From the NCBI GenBank assembly GCA_030035585.1, contig CM057462.1, forward strand, positions 114,261,234-114,325,233: a stretch of 64,000 nt of DNA, written 5' to 3'. Shown in pieces: positions 11,713-21,231 of this stretch (positions within the stretch are counted from its first letter, which is position 1; each line of letters starts with the position of its first letter). Under the pieces are notes generated by a model. That model was not told the origin of the DNA. It did not search any database and saw only the letters and a program-made list of their open reading frames with translations. This DNA comes from Dugong dugon (Eukaryota; Chordata; Mammalia; Sirenia; Dugongidae). Position numbers and translations under genes: made by a program.

Positions 11713-12196
11713 TGTCATGGATAGAATTATGTCCCCCCACAAAATGTGTGTATCAGTTTGGCTGGGCCATGATTCCCAGTATTGTGTGATTTTTCTGTAT
11801 GTTGTAAATCCTGCCTCTATGATGTTAATGAGGGAGGACGGGTGGCAGCTATGTTAGTAGGGCAGGACTCAATCTACAAGACTGGATTGTGTCCTGAGGA
11901 AATCTCTTGAGATATAAAAGAGAGAAGTGAGCAGAGAGACAGGGGGGACCTCATACCACCAAGAAAGCAGTGCCGGGAGCAGAGCGCATCCTTTGGACCT
12001 GGGGTCCCTGAGTGGAGAAGCACCTAGTCCGGGGGAAGATTGATGAGAAGGCCGATAGAGAAAGAAAGCCTTCCCCTGGAGCTGACGTCCTCAATTTGGA
12101 CTTTTAGTTTACTTTACTGTAAAGAAACAGATTTCTCTTTGTTAAAGCCATCCACTTGTGGTATTTCTGTTATAGCAGCACTAGATAACTAAGAAA
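11713..12196 (+). mobile_element. MaLR/ERVL-type solo LTR, long subfamily
   Basis: This sense copy starts 'tgtcatggatagaattatg' and ends near 'gataactaagaaa'. TATAAAAG lies at 11913-11920, and 'ccacttgtggtatttctg' is near the 3' end. Flanks 'tttgg' (11708-11712) and 'cttgg' (12197-12201) agree at 4/5. It shares the 'ggctgggccatgattcccag' block with 5315-5832 and 49029-49544. Confidence 0.8.
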
Positions 12197-12201
12197 CTTG
12201 G

Positions 12202-12505
12202 TTAGATTAGTATATGTGATGTGTTCTGGCCAATGACCTGTGGATGGATGTGATATGTGTCACCACTGCCTAAGATATTTAGTATCGGGGTGAGTTCTTG
12301 CTCTCTCTTTCCCTGTCTTGGAGGTCCTGGATGCCATGTGTTGAGATGGTGTAGCCACAAAACAGAACTTGGAAGGATCCATGATTCACTGCTGGAAGGA
12401 GAGCTGCCCTGAAGCACTACTAGACTTACAGAGGATTTTGTGAGAGTGAGAAATAAACCTGTGTATATAGAGCAACTGAGATGCTTGAGGTTCTTTTTTT
12501 CTGCC
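12202..12505 (+). mobile_element. Old MLT1-like LTR
   Basis: The sequence follows a familiar MaLR order: 'ctggccaatgacctgtggatg', 'cttggaggtcctggatgcc', 'gatggtgtagccacaaa' and 'gagaaataaacctgtgta' near the 3' end. It is old and diverged and directly abuts the younger LTR. Confidence 0.5.
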
Positions 12506-12512
12506 AGACTCA

Positions 12513-12760
12513 TACCAGGTAGGATTTGAATCCTGGTCAGTCTCTTGTACCACGAATGTTATACTCTTTCTACCATATCACACTGGCTTAAACAAAGAAG
12601 AGAGCTCTGAGGTGGATGATTCTCATCTTTTTTGTCTCAAAAAATGGGGACAATGGACCCTACTCAATTGGAGTGTTATGAAAGCTAAATGAGATAATAT
12701 ACAGGAAAAGTACTTAAGTGAGTGTCTGACCCAGAGTAGGCACTGGGATTAATTAAAAAA
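12513..12760. mobile_element. MIR fragments
   Basis: An antisense MIR 5' part ('ggatttgaatcctggtcag', 12516-12597) is followed by a sense MIR 3' part ('aaaatggggacaatgg', 'agtacttaagtgagtgtctg', 12630-12760). They are two separate old fragments. Confidence 0.5.
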
Positions 12761-12879
12761 CAGATTAAAGGGAGCAAGTCAGAAACCTAGGAGATCAGTT
12801 AGAAGACATTCGTAGAGTACACAATCCATCTGTTCTCTGTAATGCAAAGAGTTTCTTCTCAAATGTGCTTTTGATTATG

Positions 12880-13541
12880 TCACTTCTCTTTTTAACATGC
12901 TAAATTAGAACATGCTCTTATTCCTGTTTGGATCATTCTAGCCTCCACATTTATCAGGATAAAGCCTACTCATCTTCCAGGTCTCAGCAAATGACATTTC
13001 CTCTGCGGGACCTCAACTTGGTCTCACCCATCCTACCCTCATAATATGCCATTCTCCCCCCATGAGGTTGGGGTTAAGGGCCTTCTGTGCACTCCTACGT
13101 TACTCTATTTACATCATTCATCCCATGGTGTTGACATTTCATGTTTAATTGTCTGTACATTCTTATTAGTCAGGAAGCAGCATGAAGGTGGAGATATTTT
13201 GAGAACTCCCTCTTCTAGATTAAATCCCATGAATATAAGCTCTTACTGCACCTCTACTTCTCCTTTGTAACACGGACAATTATATTTATAATAACTTATT
13301 CAACATTTGTCTTGTCATCAACTTTTGACTCCTCAGCTGTTGGCTCCAAAAGGTCTATCTGTTTACTGCTATAATTCTAGCACCATGAATGGTGCCTGAC
13401 AAATGGCACATGCTCAGTGACTGTGGAATGACTGACAGGCAGGACTTCAATCCATCTTGTTCTTCTTCATAAGGCTGGTGCCTTAAAAACACTGCCTGGC
13501 CCATTATAGATGCTCAATAAAAATTATTTGAAAAAAAGCAA
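12880..13541 (+). mobile_element. L2 LINE 3' end
   Basis: The L2 3' order is visible over 660 bp: 'ccaggtctcagcaaatg' with following 'cctctgcgggacctcaac', 'gtctgtacattcttatt', 'ataagctcttactgcacc', 'aattctagcaccatgaatgg', and terminal 'gatgctcaataaaaattatt'. Noncoding remains. Confidence 0.65.
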
Positions 13542-13544
13542 CTA

Positions 13545-14085
13545 TACATCTTCATAAAAATCCTTTAAAGTAGATATTGTTGTAAGTACTTTTTGTTGTT
13601 GTTGTTAGTTGCCATTGAGTTGGCACTGACTGATGGTAAAATCATGTATGAGAGAACAAAATATTACCCAGTTCTATGCCATCCTCTTGACTATTGGTAT
13701 GTTTGCATCTTCCAGCACTATATCAGACAATATTCTGTGGTGATCCACGGGATTTTTCATTGGCTAATTTTTGAAAGTATATTGCCAGGCCTTCCTTCTT
13801 AGTCTGTCATGCTCTGGAAGTTCTGCTGAAACCTGTCCACCCTGATGACCTTGCTGGTATTTGAAATGCTGGTGGCATAGCTTCTAGCATCATAGCAGCA
13901 TGTAAGCCACCACAGTATAACAAACTAACAGATAGGTAGTGGATAGGAACTTTCAGGGTGAGGAAATAGGCACTGAGGCAATGAAGACTTATTTGCCCAA
14001 TATACCCAGCAATATGGAAGCAGAACTGGGACTCATACTGACTCCTCTGTCTACCTCTGTTACCCCCTGCACAATATCCAGCTTA
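13545..14085 (-). mobile_element. MIR SINE split by the RTE derivative
   Basis: MIR antisense pieces lie on both sides of the RTE derivative: 'cctttaaagtagatattg' at 13562-13580, and 'gtgaggaaataggcactgag' to 'gaactgggactcatactg' at 13958-14042. The outer coordinates are approximate. Confidence 0.5.
13590..13935 (-). mobile_element. Short RTE derivative (5' end joined to 3' tail)
   Basis: Read on the minus strand, about 260 bp match the 5' end of the RTE at 14392 (shared landmarks: 'ctgtggtggctta/g', 'agctatgccaccag', 'ggacaggtttcagc', 'attagccaatga', 'ttgtctgat'). The last about 70 bp match the RTE 3' tail, ending 'caatggcaactaacaacaac'. The roughly 2.8 kb of coding sequence between is absent, so this is an internally deleted, non-autonomous RTE relative. 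It interrupts an antisense MIR. No certain TSD. Confidence 0.75.
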
Positions 14086-14114
14086 ATGATCTGATCTGAC
14101 AACAGTGGTGCAGT

Positions 14115-14290
14115 ATAGTTAAGTACTTCTCAAACTTTCATGTGCATACAGGCCACTTGGGAATCTTGATCAAACATAGATTCTGAATCAGCAGACCTGA
14201 GGGAGAGGACAGTGGTTCTGCATTTCAAACAAGCTCCCAAATATGCCAATGCTGCTGATAGAGGGACAACACTTTGAGTAGCAAAGATTT
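14115..14290. mobile_element. MER5A-type hAT MITE
   Basis: The left part reads 'tacttctcaaactttcatgtg', the centre 'ctgaatcagcagacctgagg', and the right 'gccaatgctgctgatagag' then 'caacactttgagtagcaa'. This is the near-palindromic MER5A arrangement. The TIRs are eroded. Confidence 0.65.
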
Positions 14291-14853
14291 ACATGGCCTA
14301 CAGATTAATTCTCCTATCATATAGGCCTAACACTTCAAAAGAGAAATAAAGTAGAAATAAATAAGGAAATTAATAAATCTAAAGACTTCTTCCCCATGTG
14401 TTTCAGTTTGTCGTACTGTGGTGGCTTGCATGTTGCTGTGATGCTGGAAGCTATGCCACCAGTATTCAAATACCAGCAGTGTCACCCATGGTGGACAGGT
14501 TTCAGCTGAGCTTCCAGACTAAGAGAGATTAGGAAGAAGGACCTGGCCGTCTACCTCTGTAAAAAATTAGCCAGTGAAAACCTTATGAATAGCAGTGGAG
14601 CATTGTCTGACATGGTGCCAGAAGATGAGCCCCTGAGGTTGGAAGGCAGTCAAAAATATGACTGGGGAAGAGCTGCCTCCTCAAAGTAGAGCCAACCTTA
14701 ATGACATAGATAGAGTCAACCTTTCAGGACCTTCATTTGCTGATGTGGCATGACTTGAAATGAGAAGAAACAGCTGCAAGCATCCATTAATAATCAGAAT
14801 GTGGAATGTATGAAGTATGAATCTAGGAAAATTGGAAATCATAAAAAAATGAA

Positions 14854-15504
14854 ATGGAATGCATAAACATTAAAATCCCAGGCATTAGTGAGCTGAAACG
14901 GACTGGTATTGGCCATTTCGAATCAGACAATCATACGGTCTACTATGCCAGAAATGACAAATTGAAGAGGAATGGTGTTGCATTCATCATCAAAAAGAAC
15001 ATTTCGAAATCTATACTGAAGTGCAATGCTGTCAATCATAGGATAATATCCATATGCCTACAAGGAAGACCAGTTAATATGCTGTTACACAGCAACCACT
15101 AAGGCCAAACATGAAGAAATTGAAGATCTTTACCAATTTCTGCAGTCTGAAATTGACCAAACATGCAATCAGGATGCATTGATAATTACTGGTGATTGGA
15201 ATGCAAAAGTTGGAATCAAAGAAGAAGGATTTGTAGTTGGAAAATATGGCCTTGGCAACAGAAACAATGTTGGAGATGGCACGATAGAGTTTTGGAAGAC
15301 CAATGACTACTTCATTGCAAATATCTTTTTTCACCAACATAAATTTAGACCATACAAGTGGACCTCGCTGGACAGAATACACAAGAATCAAATTGACTAC
15401 ATTGGTGGAAGGAGACAATGGAAAAGCACAATGTTATCAGTCAGAACAAGGCCACGGGCCGACTGTGGAACACACCATCAATTGCTCATATGCAAGTTTT
15501 GATT
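14854..15504 (+). pseudogene. RTE apurinic-type endonuclease domain, broken
   Basis: The first frame (14854-15102) carries the APE-like 'GISELK' motif near its start. The second (about 15090-15504) carries 'ITGDWNAKVG' and 'KNQIDYIGG', all hallmarks of the RTE/BovB endonuclease that nicks target DNA. A small deletion near 15080-15090 shifts the frame between them. The terminal catalytic motif, normally S-D-H in this nuclease family, reads T-H-H (in 'DCGTHHQLL', about 15458-15484), so nuclease activity is not expected even without the frameshift. The family assignment is from motif order and is confident. The substrate and role are known for the family, not shown here. Confidence 0.85.
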
Positions 15505-15963
15505 GAAGCTAAAGAAAATTAGAATAAGTCTGTGAGAACCAAAGTATGACCTTGAGGATGTACCACCTGAATATAGAGACTATCTCAAGAATAGATTTGA
15601 TGCATTGAACACTAATGACTAAGGACCAGACGAGTTATGGGATGACATCAAGGACATCATACATGAAGAAAGCAAGAGGTCATTAAAAAAAACAGGAAAG
15701 AAAGAAAAAAACAAAATAAATGAATGTCAGAAGAGACTCTGAAACTTGCTCTTAAATGTTGAGTAGCTAATGAGAATGGAAGAAATGATGAAGTAAAAGA
15801 GCTGAACAGAAGATTTCAAAGGGTGGCTCGAGAAGACAAAGTAAAGTACTAAAATGACATGTGTAAAGACCTGGAGTTAGAAAGCCAAAAGGGAAGACTA
15901 CGCTCAGCATTTCTCAAGCTGAAACAGCTGAAGAAATAATTCCAGCCTCCAGTTATTGCAATA
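15505..15963 (+). pseudogene. RTE inter-domain linker, decayed
   Basis: This connects the endonuclease and reverse transcriptase. Recognisable lysine/glutamate-rich codons occur, but all frames contain stops, and A-runs near 15685-15720 suggest slippage indels. The frame changes between the two conserved domains here. Confidence 0.6.
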
Positions 15964-17519
15964 TTGAAGGATTCTATGGGCAAAATACTGAATGACACAG
16001 GAAGCATCAAAAGAACATGGAAGGAATACAGAGAGTCACTGTACCAAAAAGAATTGATTGAAGTTCAATCGTTTCAAGAGGTAGCATATGATCATGAACT
16101 GATGGTATTGAAGGAAGAAGTCCAAGCTGCGCTAAAGGCAATGATGAAAAACAAGACTCCAGGAATTGACAGAATACTAACTGAGAACTTTCAACAAATC
16201 AGTGCAGTGCTGGAGGTGTTCACTAGTCTATGCCATGAAATTTGGAGGGCAGATCCCTGGCCAACTGACTGGAAGAGATTCATATTTATGCCTATTCCAA
16301 AGAAAGGTGACCCAATAGAATGCGGCAATTATCAAACAATATCTTTAATATCGAACGCAAGTAAAATTTTGCTGAAGATCATTCAAAAGCCACTGCAGCA
16401 GTACATCAACAGGGAACTGCCAGAAATTTGAGCCAGATTCAGAAGAGTATGTGGAATGAGAGCTATCATTGTTGATGTCAGATGAATCCTGACTGAAAGC
16501 AGAGAATACCAGAAAGGTGTTTACCTGTGTTTCATTGGCTATGCAAAGGCATTCGACTGGGGGGATCATAACAAATTATGGGTAACACTGCAAAGAATAG
16601 GAATTCCAGAACACTTCATAGTGCTCATGAGCAACCTGTATATAGACCAAGACGCAGTTGTTTGAACAGAACAAGGAGATACTACGTGGTTTAAAGTCAG
16701 GAAATATGTGTGTCAGGGCTGTAGCCTTTCACCATACTTATTCAATTTGTACACTGAGCAAATAATCTGAGAAGCTGGACTCTTTGAAGAAGAATGTGGC
16801 ATCAGGATTGGAGGAAGACCCATTAACAACCTACGATATGCAGATAACACAACCTTGCTTGTTGAAAGTGAAGAGGACTTGAAGCACTTACTGATGAAGT
16901 TCAAGAACTACAGCTTTCAGTATGGATTACACCTCAACACAAAGAAAACAAAAATCCTCACAACTGGACCAATAAGCAACATCACGATAAACGGAGAAAG
17001 GATTGAAATTGTCAAGGATTTCGTTTTACTTGTATCCACAATCAACACCCATGGAAGCAGCAGTCAAGAAATCAAAAGACGCATTGCATTGGGCAAATCT
17101 GCTGCAAAAGACCTCTTTAAAGTACTAAAAAGCAAAGATGTCACTTTGAAGACTAAGATATGCCTCACCCAAGGCATTGTATTTTCAATGGTCTTACATG
17201 CATGCAAAAGCTGGACAATAAATAAGGAATACCAAAGAAGAATTGACACCTTTCAATTATGGTGTTGGCAGACAATACTGAATGTACCGTGGACTGCCAA
17301 AAGAACAAACATATCTGTCTTGGAAGTAGTACAGCCAAAATTCTCCTTAGAAGCATGGATGGCGAGACTTTGCCTCACATGCTTTGGACATGTTTTCAGG
17401 AAAGACCAGTTCCTGGAGAAGTACATCATGCTTGGTAAAGTAGAGAGTCGCCAAAAAGAGGAAAATCCTCAAGGAGATGAGTTGACACAGTGGCTGCAAC
17501 AATGGGCTCAAGCATAACA
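15964..17519 (+). pseudogene. RTE reverse transcriptase, four in-frame stops
   Basis: One continuous reading frame runs from 15964 to the terminal TAA at about 17515-17517. It is broken only by four TGA codons (16429-16431, 16483-16485, 16663-16665, 16768-16770). In order it shows 'WPTDWKRFIFMPIPKKGDP', 'NYQTISLISNASKILLK', motif A 'FIGYAKAFDWGDH', 'CQGCSLSPYLFN', and motif C 'RYADNTTLLVESEEDLK'. A C-terminal 'LWCWQTILNVPWTAKRTN' region follows. The catalytic Asp of motif A is Gly (codon 16537-16539), and the second Asp of Y-A-D-D is Asn (16846-16848). The protein would have copied RTE RNA at nicked target DNA. This copy cannot. Confidence 0.9.
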
Positions 17520-17623
17520 GCGATTATGAGGGTGGCGCAGTGCAGGACTGGCAGGGTTTCATTCTGTTGTACATAGGGTTGCTATGCATGGGAACTGACT
17601 CGAAGGCACTTAACATCAACAAC
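17520..17623 (+). other. RTE 3' UTR and SINE-like tail
   Basis: The 100-bp tail includes 'gttgtacatagggttgctat', 'gggaactgactcgaaggc' and ends 'taacatcaacaacaa'. The AfroSINE 3' ends ('ggtcgctatgagtcgga', 'actcgacggcaac') line up with this stretch. That is the basis for the known idea that RTE proteins mobilised AfroSINEs. Confidence 0.8.
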
Positions 17624-17634
17624 AAAGACTTCTT

Positions 17635-18810
17635 ACAATTATAGGGAGGCCTATTTGAGCAAGATCAGTTGTCTAAATTGATGAAATTCAGTAGCTATTT
17701 GTTTTTTTTTCTACCTAATTTTGCTTCTGGGAAGGCAGGGTCTGTTACTCAGAAACCTGGCCCTTGTTTTTATTTTATTATCAAGAAGATTGTTGAAAAC
17801 AACATGATTTCAATTGACATGAACTGTAAGTTTGGTAATGGACTTGTTATATGATGGTATAGTTGCATTATGTTAGGAGAGGTTTCCTGGGCAACAGACC
17901 CTAAGACAGAGATTTTACACTCCTTCACTGCCCAGTCATTGGGTGCAGATTGCTACCTTGGGGAGGGGTATGGCTTGGACAAGATAGCTTCGACCAAGGG
18001 CAATTCACAGAGAGAGACTCAGCAGTGAGCAGTCAGTACCCATCACTCCCAGCAGCTGTTGGGATGTGAGCCTCAGCACTGAAGCGGGTATTTGGGTAGG
18101 GTGCACAGCATCTATCACACACATTGTTGTAGAATTTAGGCAAACTAGTAAATATCTGTAGCATTATCTCTGAATTTTGCAAACATTAGCTTTGCACAAT
18201 CCCCAAAGAAAGGGGCTTTCTTGAAGCAAAGAGGTGGAAGACACTAGAGAAGAGTAGCGGTAGGAGAATGAGTTAGAAAGACAGCAGTATTATACCACCT
18301 GGATCTGCTGTAAGCTAAATTCAGAGCCCTCAGAAATAATTATAACTGCAAAAAGTTCATTAAACTCACAACATTTCTGTTGGATCCTCTCACATATCTG
18401 TTCCTTATACTTTTATAGATTTTTCCTTCTTAGTTTCTCCATCATAGAATGAAGGGTTTCAAGTAGATGATCTATAAAATCCCAGACAATTTTAATAAAA
18501 TTCTCATTATATAACTCTTTCTCCTTCTAAACCCTGCCCTTATCAACTCTCTCAGAGAACAGAAACTTGCCCTAATCCAAATATATTTTTTTGCCCACAA
18601 ACATCTATTCCAAGAACCAAGAAATACCTAAAAGGAAAAAGAAACAATTGGAATGAATATGGGTTACTTTACATCATAAATCACATTTTAAATAAAATAC
18701 ATAAATTAGTAAAATACTGTTTCGATTTTATAGAAAAATTTGAATAAAGAGAAAAGAACAAAAAATTCTATTATCTTAACAAATGTGTTAACATTTAATT
18801 GAATTTCCAT
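17635..18810. other. Mostly unassigned; LTR-like stretch at 17860-18120
   Basis: The 17860-18120 part reads like an old LTR ('ttttacactccttcactgcc', 'acagagagagactcagcag', 'gctgttgggatgtgagc'), but I cannot name a family and see no boundaries. The rest is AT-rich unique sequence. Confidence 0.3.
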
Positions 18811-18820
18811 TTTCTACTTT

Positions 18821-18848
18821 TTGTATAATTATAAACATAATTATACAA
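18821..18848. repeat. Perfect 12-bp inverted repeat
   Basis: The arm 'ttgtataattat' (18821-18832), loop 'aaac' and complementary arm 'ataattatacaa' (18837-18848) form a perfect hairpin in very AT-rich DNA. It could be chance or a fossil transposon fragment. Confidence 0.7.
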
Positions 18849-20180
18849 TTTTGTATGCTATTCTTTTTATTTAACATTAAATATAAAAATCATTCCCACA
18901 TATATTTTTTGTAAGAAAATTTAAATATCTTTATAATATTTGAAACAGAAATAAATCAGAATTTACTTAACTCTTGTGATTTGAGAGATTTCTCTTATTT
19001 CCATTTTCTTTTTAAAATTTTTGCTCAACAGATATAGCTTTGTCTGCAGCATTCTCAAATTTTGGATCTGGTCTTAGGATAGAGTCCCAGAAATGGAAAA
19101 TAAAGTGGGTTTCAAGGTCAAAGGAAAGCATTTAAGATGACCAGAGAAACAGAAAGGACCAAGCCTGGAAAGATATTGTTTTACCAGAAAGTTCCACCTT
19201 CTCCACTACTTGCCTTTGAGGATGACATTTATTAATGACCAGACCACAATCTGGTTTTTTTCAGAAGGTCTGAGATTGGCAGTAAATACTATTTAAAAAT
19301 AAAGTAGTAGAGAAGAAAAGGAAAGAAAGAAGGGAGGAAGAAAGTATGAAAGAAGGGAGGAAGAAAGTATAAAAGAATGAACAAACCTATATTATTATTA
19401 TACATTTGTGCATCTTGTAAGTTGATCTTCTATTTTCCCCCTTAACTAAATGACACTTACCTCATTTTGGGGGAACAAAATTAAACAATATTGCTTTATA
19501 CTCTCTTTTTGCAAAAAGTCTTTGTGTGGTGAACAAGGAGGTGGATTATGGAAGTCATTCTACACCCCAGGCAGAATATTATTATATATGTGGTTTGGAA
19601 CTGGGGTGTGAAATTCCCCTTCATTGGAGACTTACAGGAAAATGGAATGTTATTTCTCATTTGGGAACACAGTTTTGGAAGAAGAACGATCAACTTTTCA
19701 AAACAAAGCCTCTTCCACTACAAAAAAATTAATGAACTAAAGAAAAAGGGCAAACTCTTAGATTTCATCTTGTATTTTTCCTTTTTCTTTTATCAAGACT
19801 CCTTTGTGCTCGACTAATCTTTCTTTCTCTTTTCAGGATATTTATGTCCCTATTTCTCAATTCCCAGTTCTTTCCCTCTTTTATTTCTATTTGGCAAGTG
19901 TGTCCAGCAATACCAGTTAACCTTTGAAAAATAGCCTGGGAAAATTTCCCAAGATGCCTAGCTGTAGATAATCTCATGGATTCCCTTTCCTAAATGGTAT
20001 AAATAACAGGTTATACTCAGGACCACTGGGTAATGTCTAATCGCTTTTGGCATAGCTCAACCAAGGCATGAAAACTACCAGCAGGATTTGGATTCGGTGT
20101 TCATGGATACCCTATTTCTTCTTTGTAAATATTCTCACTGCAGGTCAATGTAAGTCAATCCAGAGAAGTAAAATCAGTAG
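18849..20180. other. Unassigned AT-rich sequence
   Basis: No repeat family or gene is recognised, apart from the purine-rich repeat at 19316-19374. Frames at 19526-19817 have no domain. Confidence 0.4.
19316..19374 (+). repeat. Purine-rich tandem pair
   Basis: A unit close to 'gaaagaagggaggaagaaag' followed by 'tat(g/a)a' occurs twice in tandem within a GA-rich tract. Confidence 0.75.

Positions 20181-20181
<1 letters not shown>

Positions 20182-20264
<83 letters not shown>
20182..20264 (+). repeat. Compound (TA)n-(GA)n microsatellite
   Basis: About 16 TA units (20182-20214) pass directly into about 25 GA units (20215-20264), with almost no interruptions. The low divergence suggests recent expansion. 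It yields an artefactual tyrosine/isoleucine and arginine/glutamate frame. Confidence 0.97.
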
Positions 20265-20267
<3 letters not shown>

Positions 20268-20939
20268 ATCTTGGCCAATTACTGCTGCTAATAATCATCT
20301 AAGCATTGACTCTGTCACTCTTAGAAGGATAGTAGGCTTAGGCGGGCTAAGAAAAGCAAAGGAGAATGATTGTGAGCTCTTTTTCAGGAGCTGTCGATAA
20401 CTTCCTTCTTGTAGATCACTTAATGTCTTAGAGTTTCAGTTTACAGCTCTGTTAAAATGAGTATAGCAGCACTAATTGACCCCTGAAGATGATTTGGTGG
20501 CATACTAAGAAAAATTATGGAAAACAAATATCAGGTGCTAGGAAAACATTTAATGATAATTTCCTCCTACTTAATGGATTTTGAGTTCCTGGGCTTTACC
20601 TATTTTCCGAATCATCTTTTCCTTCTCTGTACCATCTTTTTTAAACGGAGTGCAGTGCCTCAGCAACGCTAGCTGAACCTTTTGTGCTAGAGATACCTGC
20701 ACCTATTCTTCAATACTGTTCGTCTGCAGCTGATAATGCCTGTGGATGATCTAATTCACTATTACAAAACTCTCAAGAGTGTATGTTTTCAATAGAACAA
20801 GTAGTACAAGCATAGCTACCTGCAGACTGTAAGCTCTAAGAAAAATTCTTGAAAAAATACTTGGAACCTGTAACAGCATATTTAAAATCACTTGGATTCT
20901 AGAAAATGCTTGCTTCTGGAACTTTCATTGATTTAGTCA
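20265..20939. other. Unassigned unique sequence
   Basis: No repeat or gene is recognised. Confidence 0.4.
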
Positions 20940-21228
20940 TTCAAAAATTATGCATTAAGCTACTATGGATTGACTGCTTTTTTGATCTGGGCAGAGCGAT
21001 ATAACCGTTAAGATAAGGTCTCTTCTCTTAATGAGGAGACAATTACATAACTGGGTAAACAAATTATTCAACAAGACAATTTCAAAAGAGCCATGAGTGC
21101 TGTGAAGATAGCAAAATAGGACTGCATGAGTGAAAATGAAGGGGGAGCTACTTCCTAAACTGAGTGGCCAAGGAAGTCTCTTTGAGAAGTAGCAGCTGTG
21201 TTAAGACCTGAATGATAAGAAAATATAA
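20940..21228 (-). mobile_element. L2 LINE 3' part, antisense
   Basis: On the minus strand the end reads like L2 'cattcaggtcttaacacagc', then 'cttctcaaagagacttccttgg'. This is the L2 segment just upstream of its 3' end. It lies head to head with the next L2 fragment. Confidence 0.5.
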
Positions 21229-21231
21229 ACC

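Larger units (their letters stand above)
14392..17623 (+). mobile_element. Full-length RTE (BovB-like) LINE
   Basis: A 3,232-bp RTE-clade non-LTR retrotransposon is bounded by a perfect 11-bp direct repeat 'aaagacttctt' (14381-14391 and 17624-17634). It has a noncoding 5' part (to about 14800), an endonuclease region (about 14854-15502), a reverse-transcriptase region (15964-17519) and a short 3' UTR. The tail is (AAC)n-like rather than poly-A, as expected for RTE. The 5' end matches that of the derivative at 13590-13935, which supports true full length. Multiple lesions make it inactive. Confidence 0.9.

Noticed and set aside
20068-20400. 110-codon plus-strand frame with repeated Tyr/Ile and Arg/Glu
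   Set aside because: Produced by the TA/GA microsatellite; not a gene.
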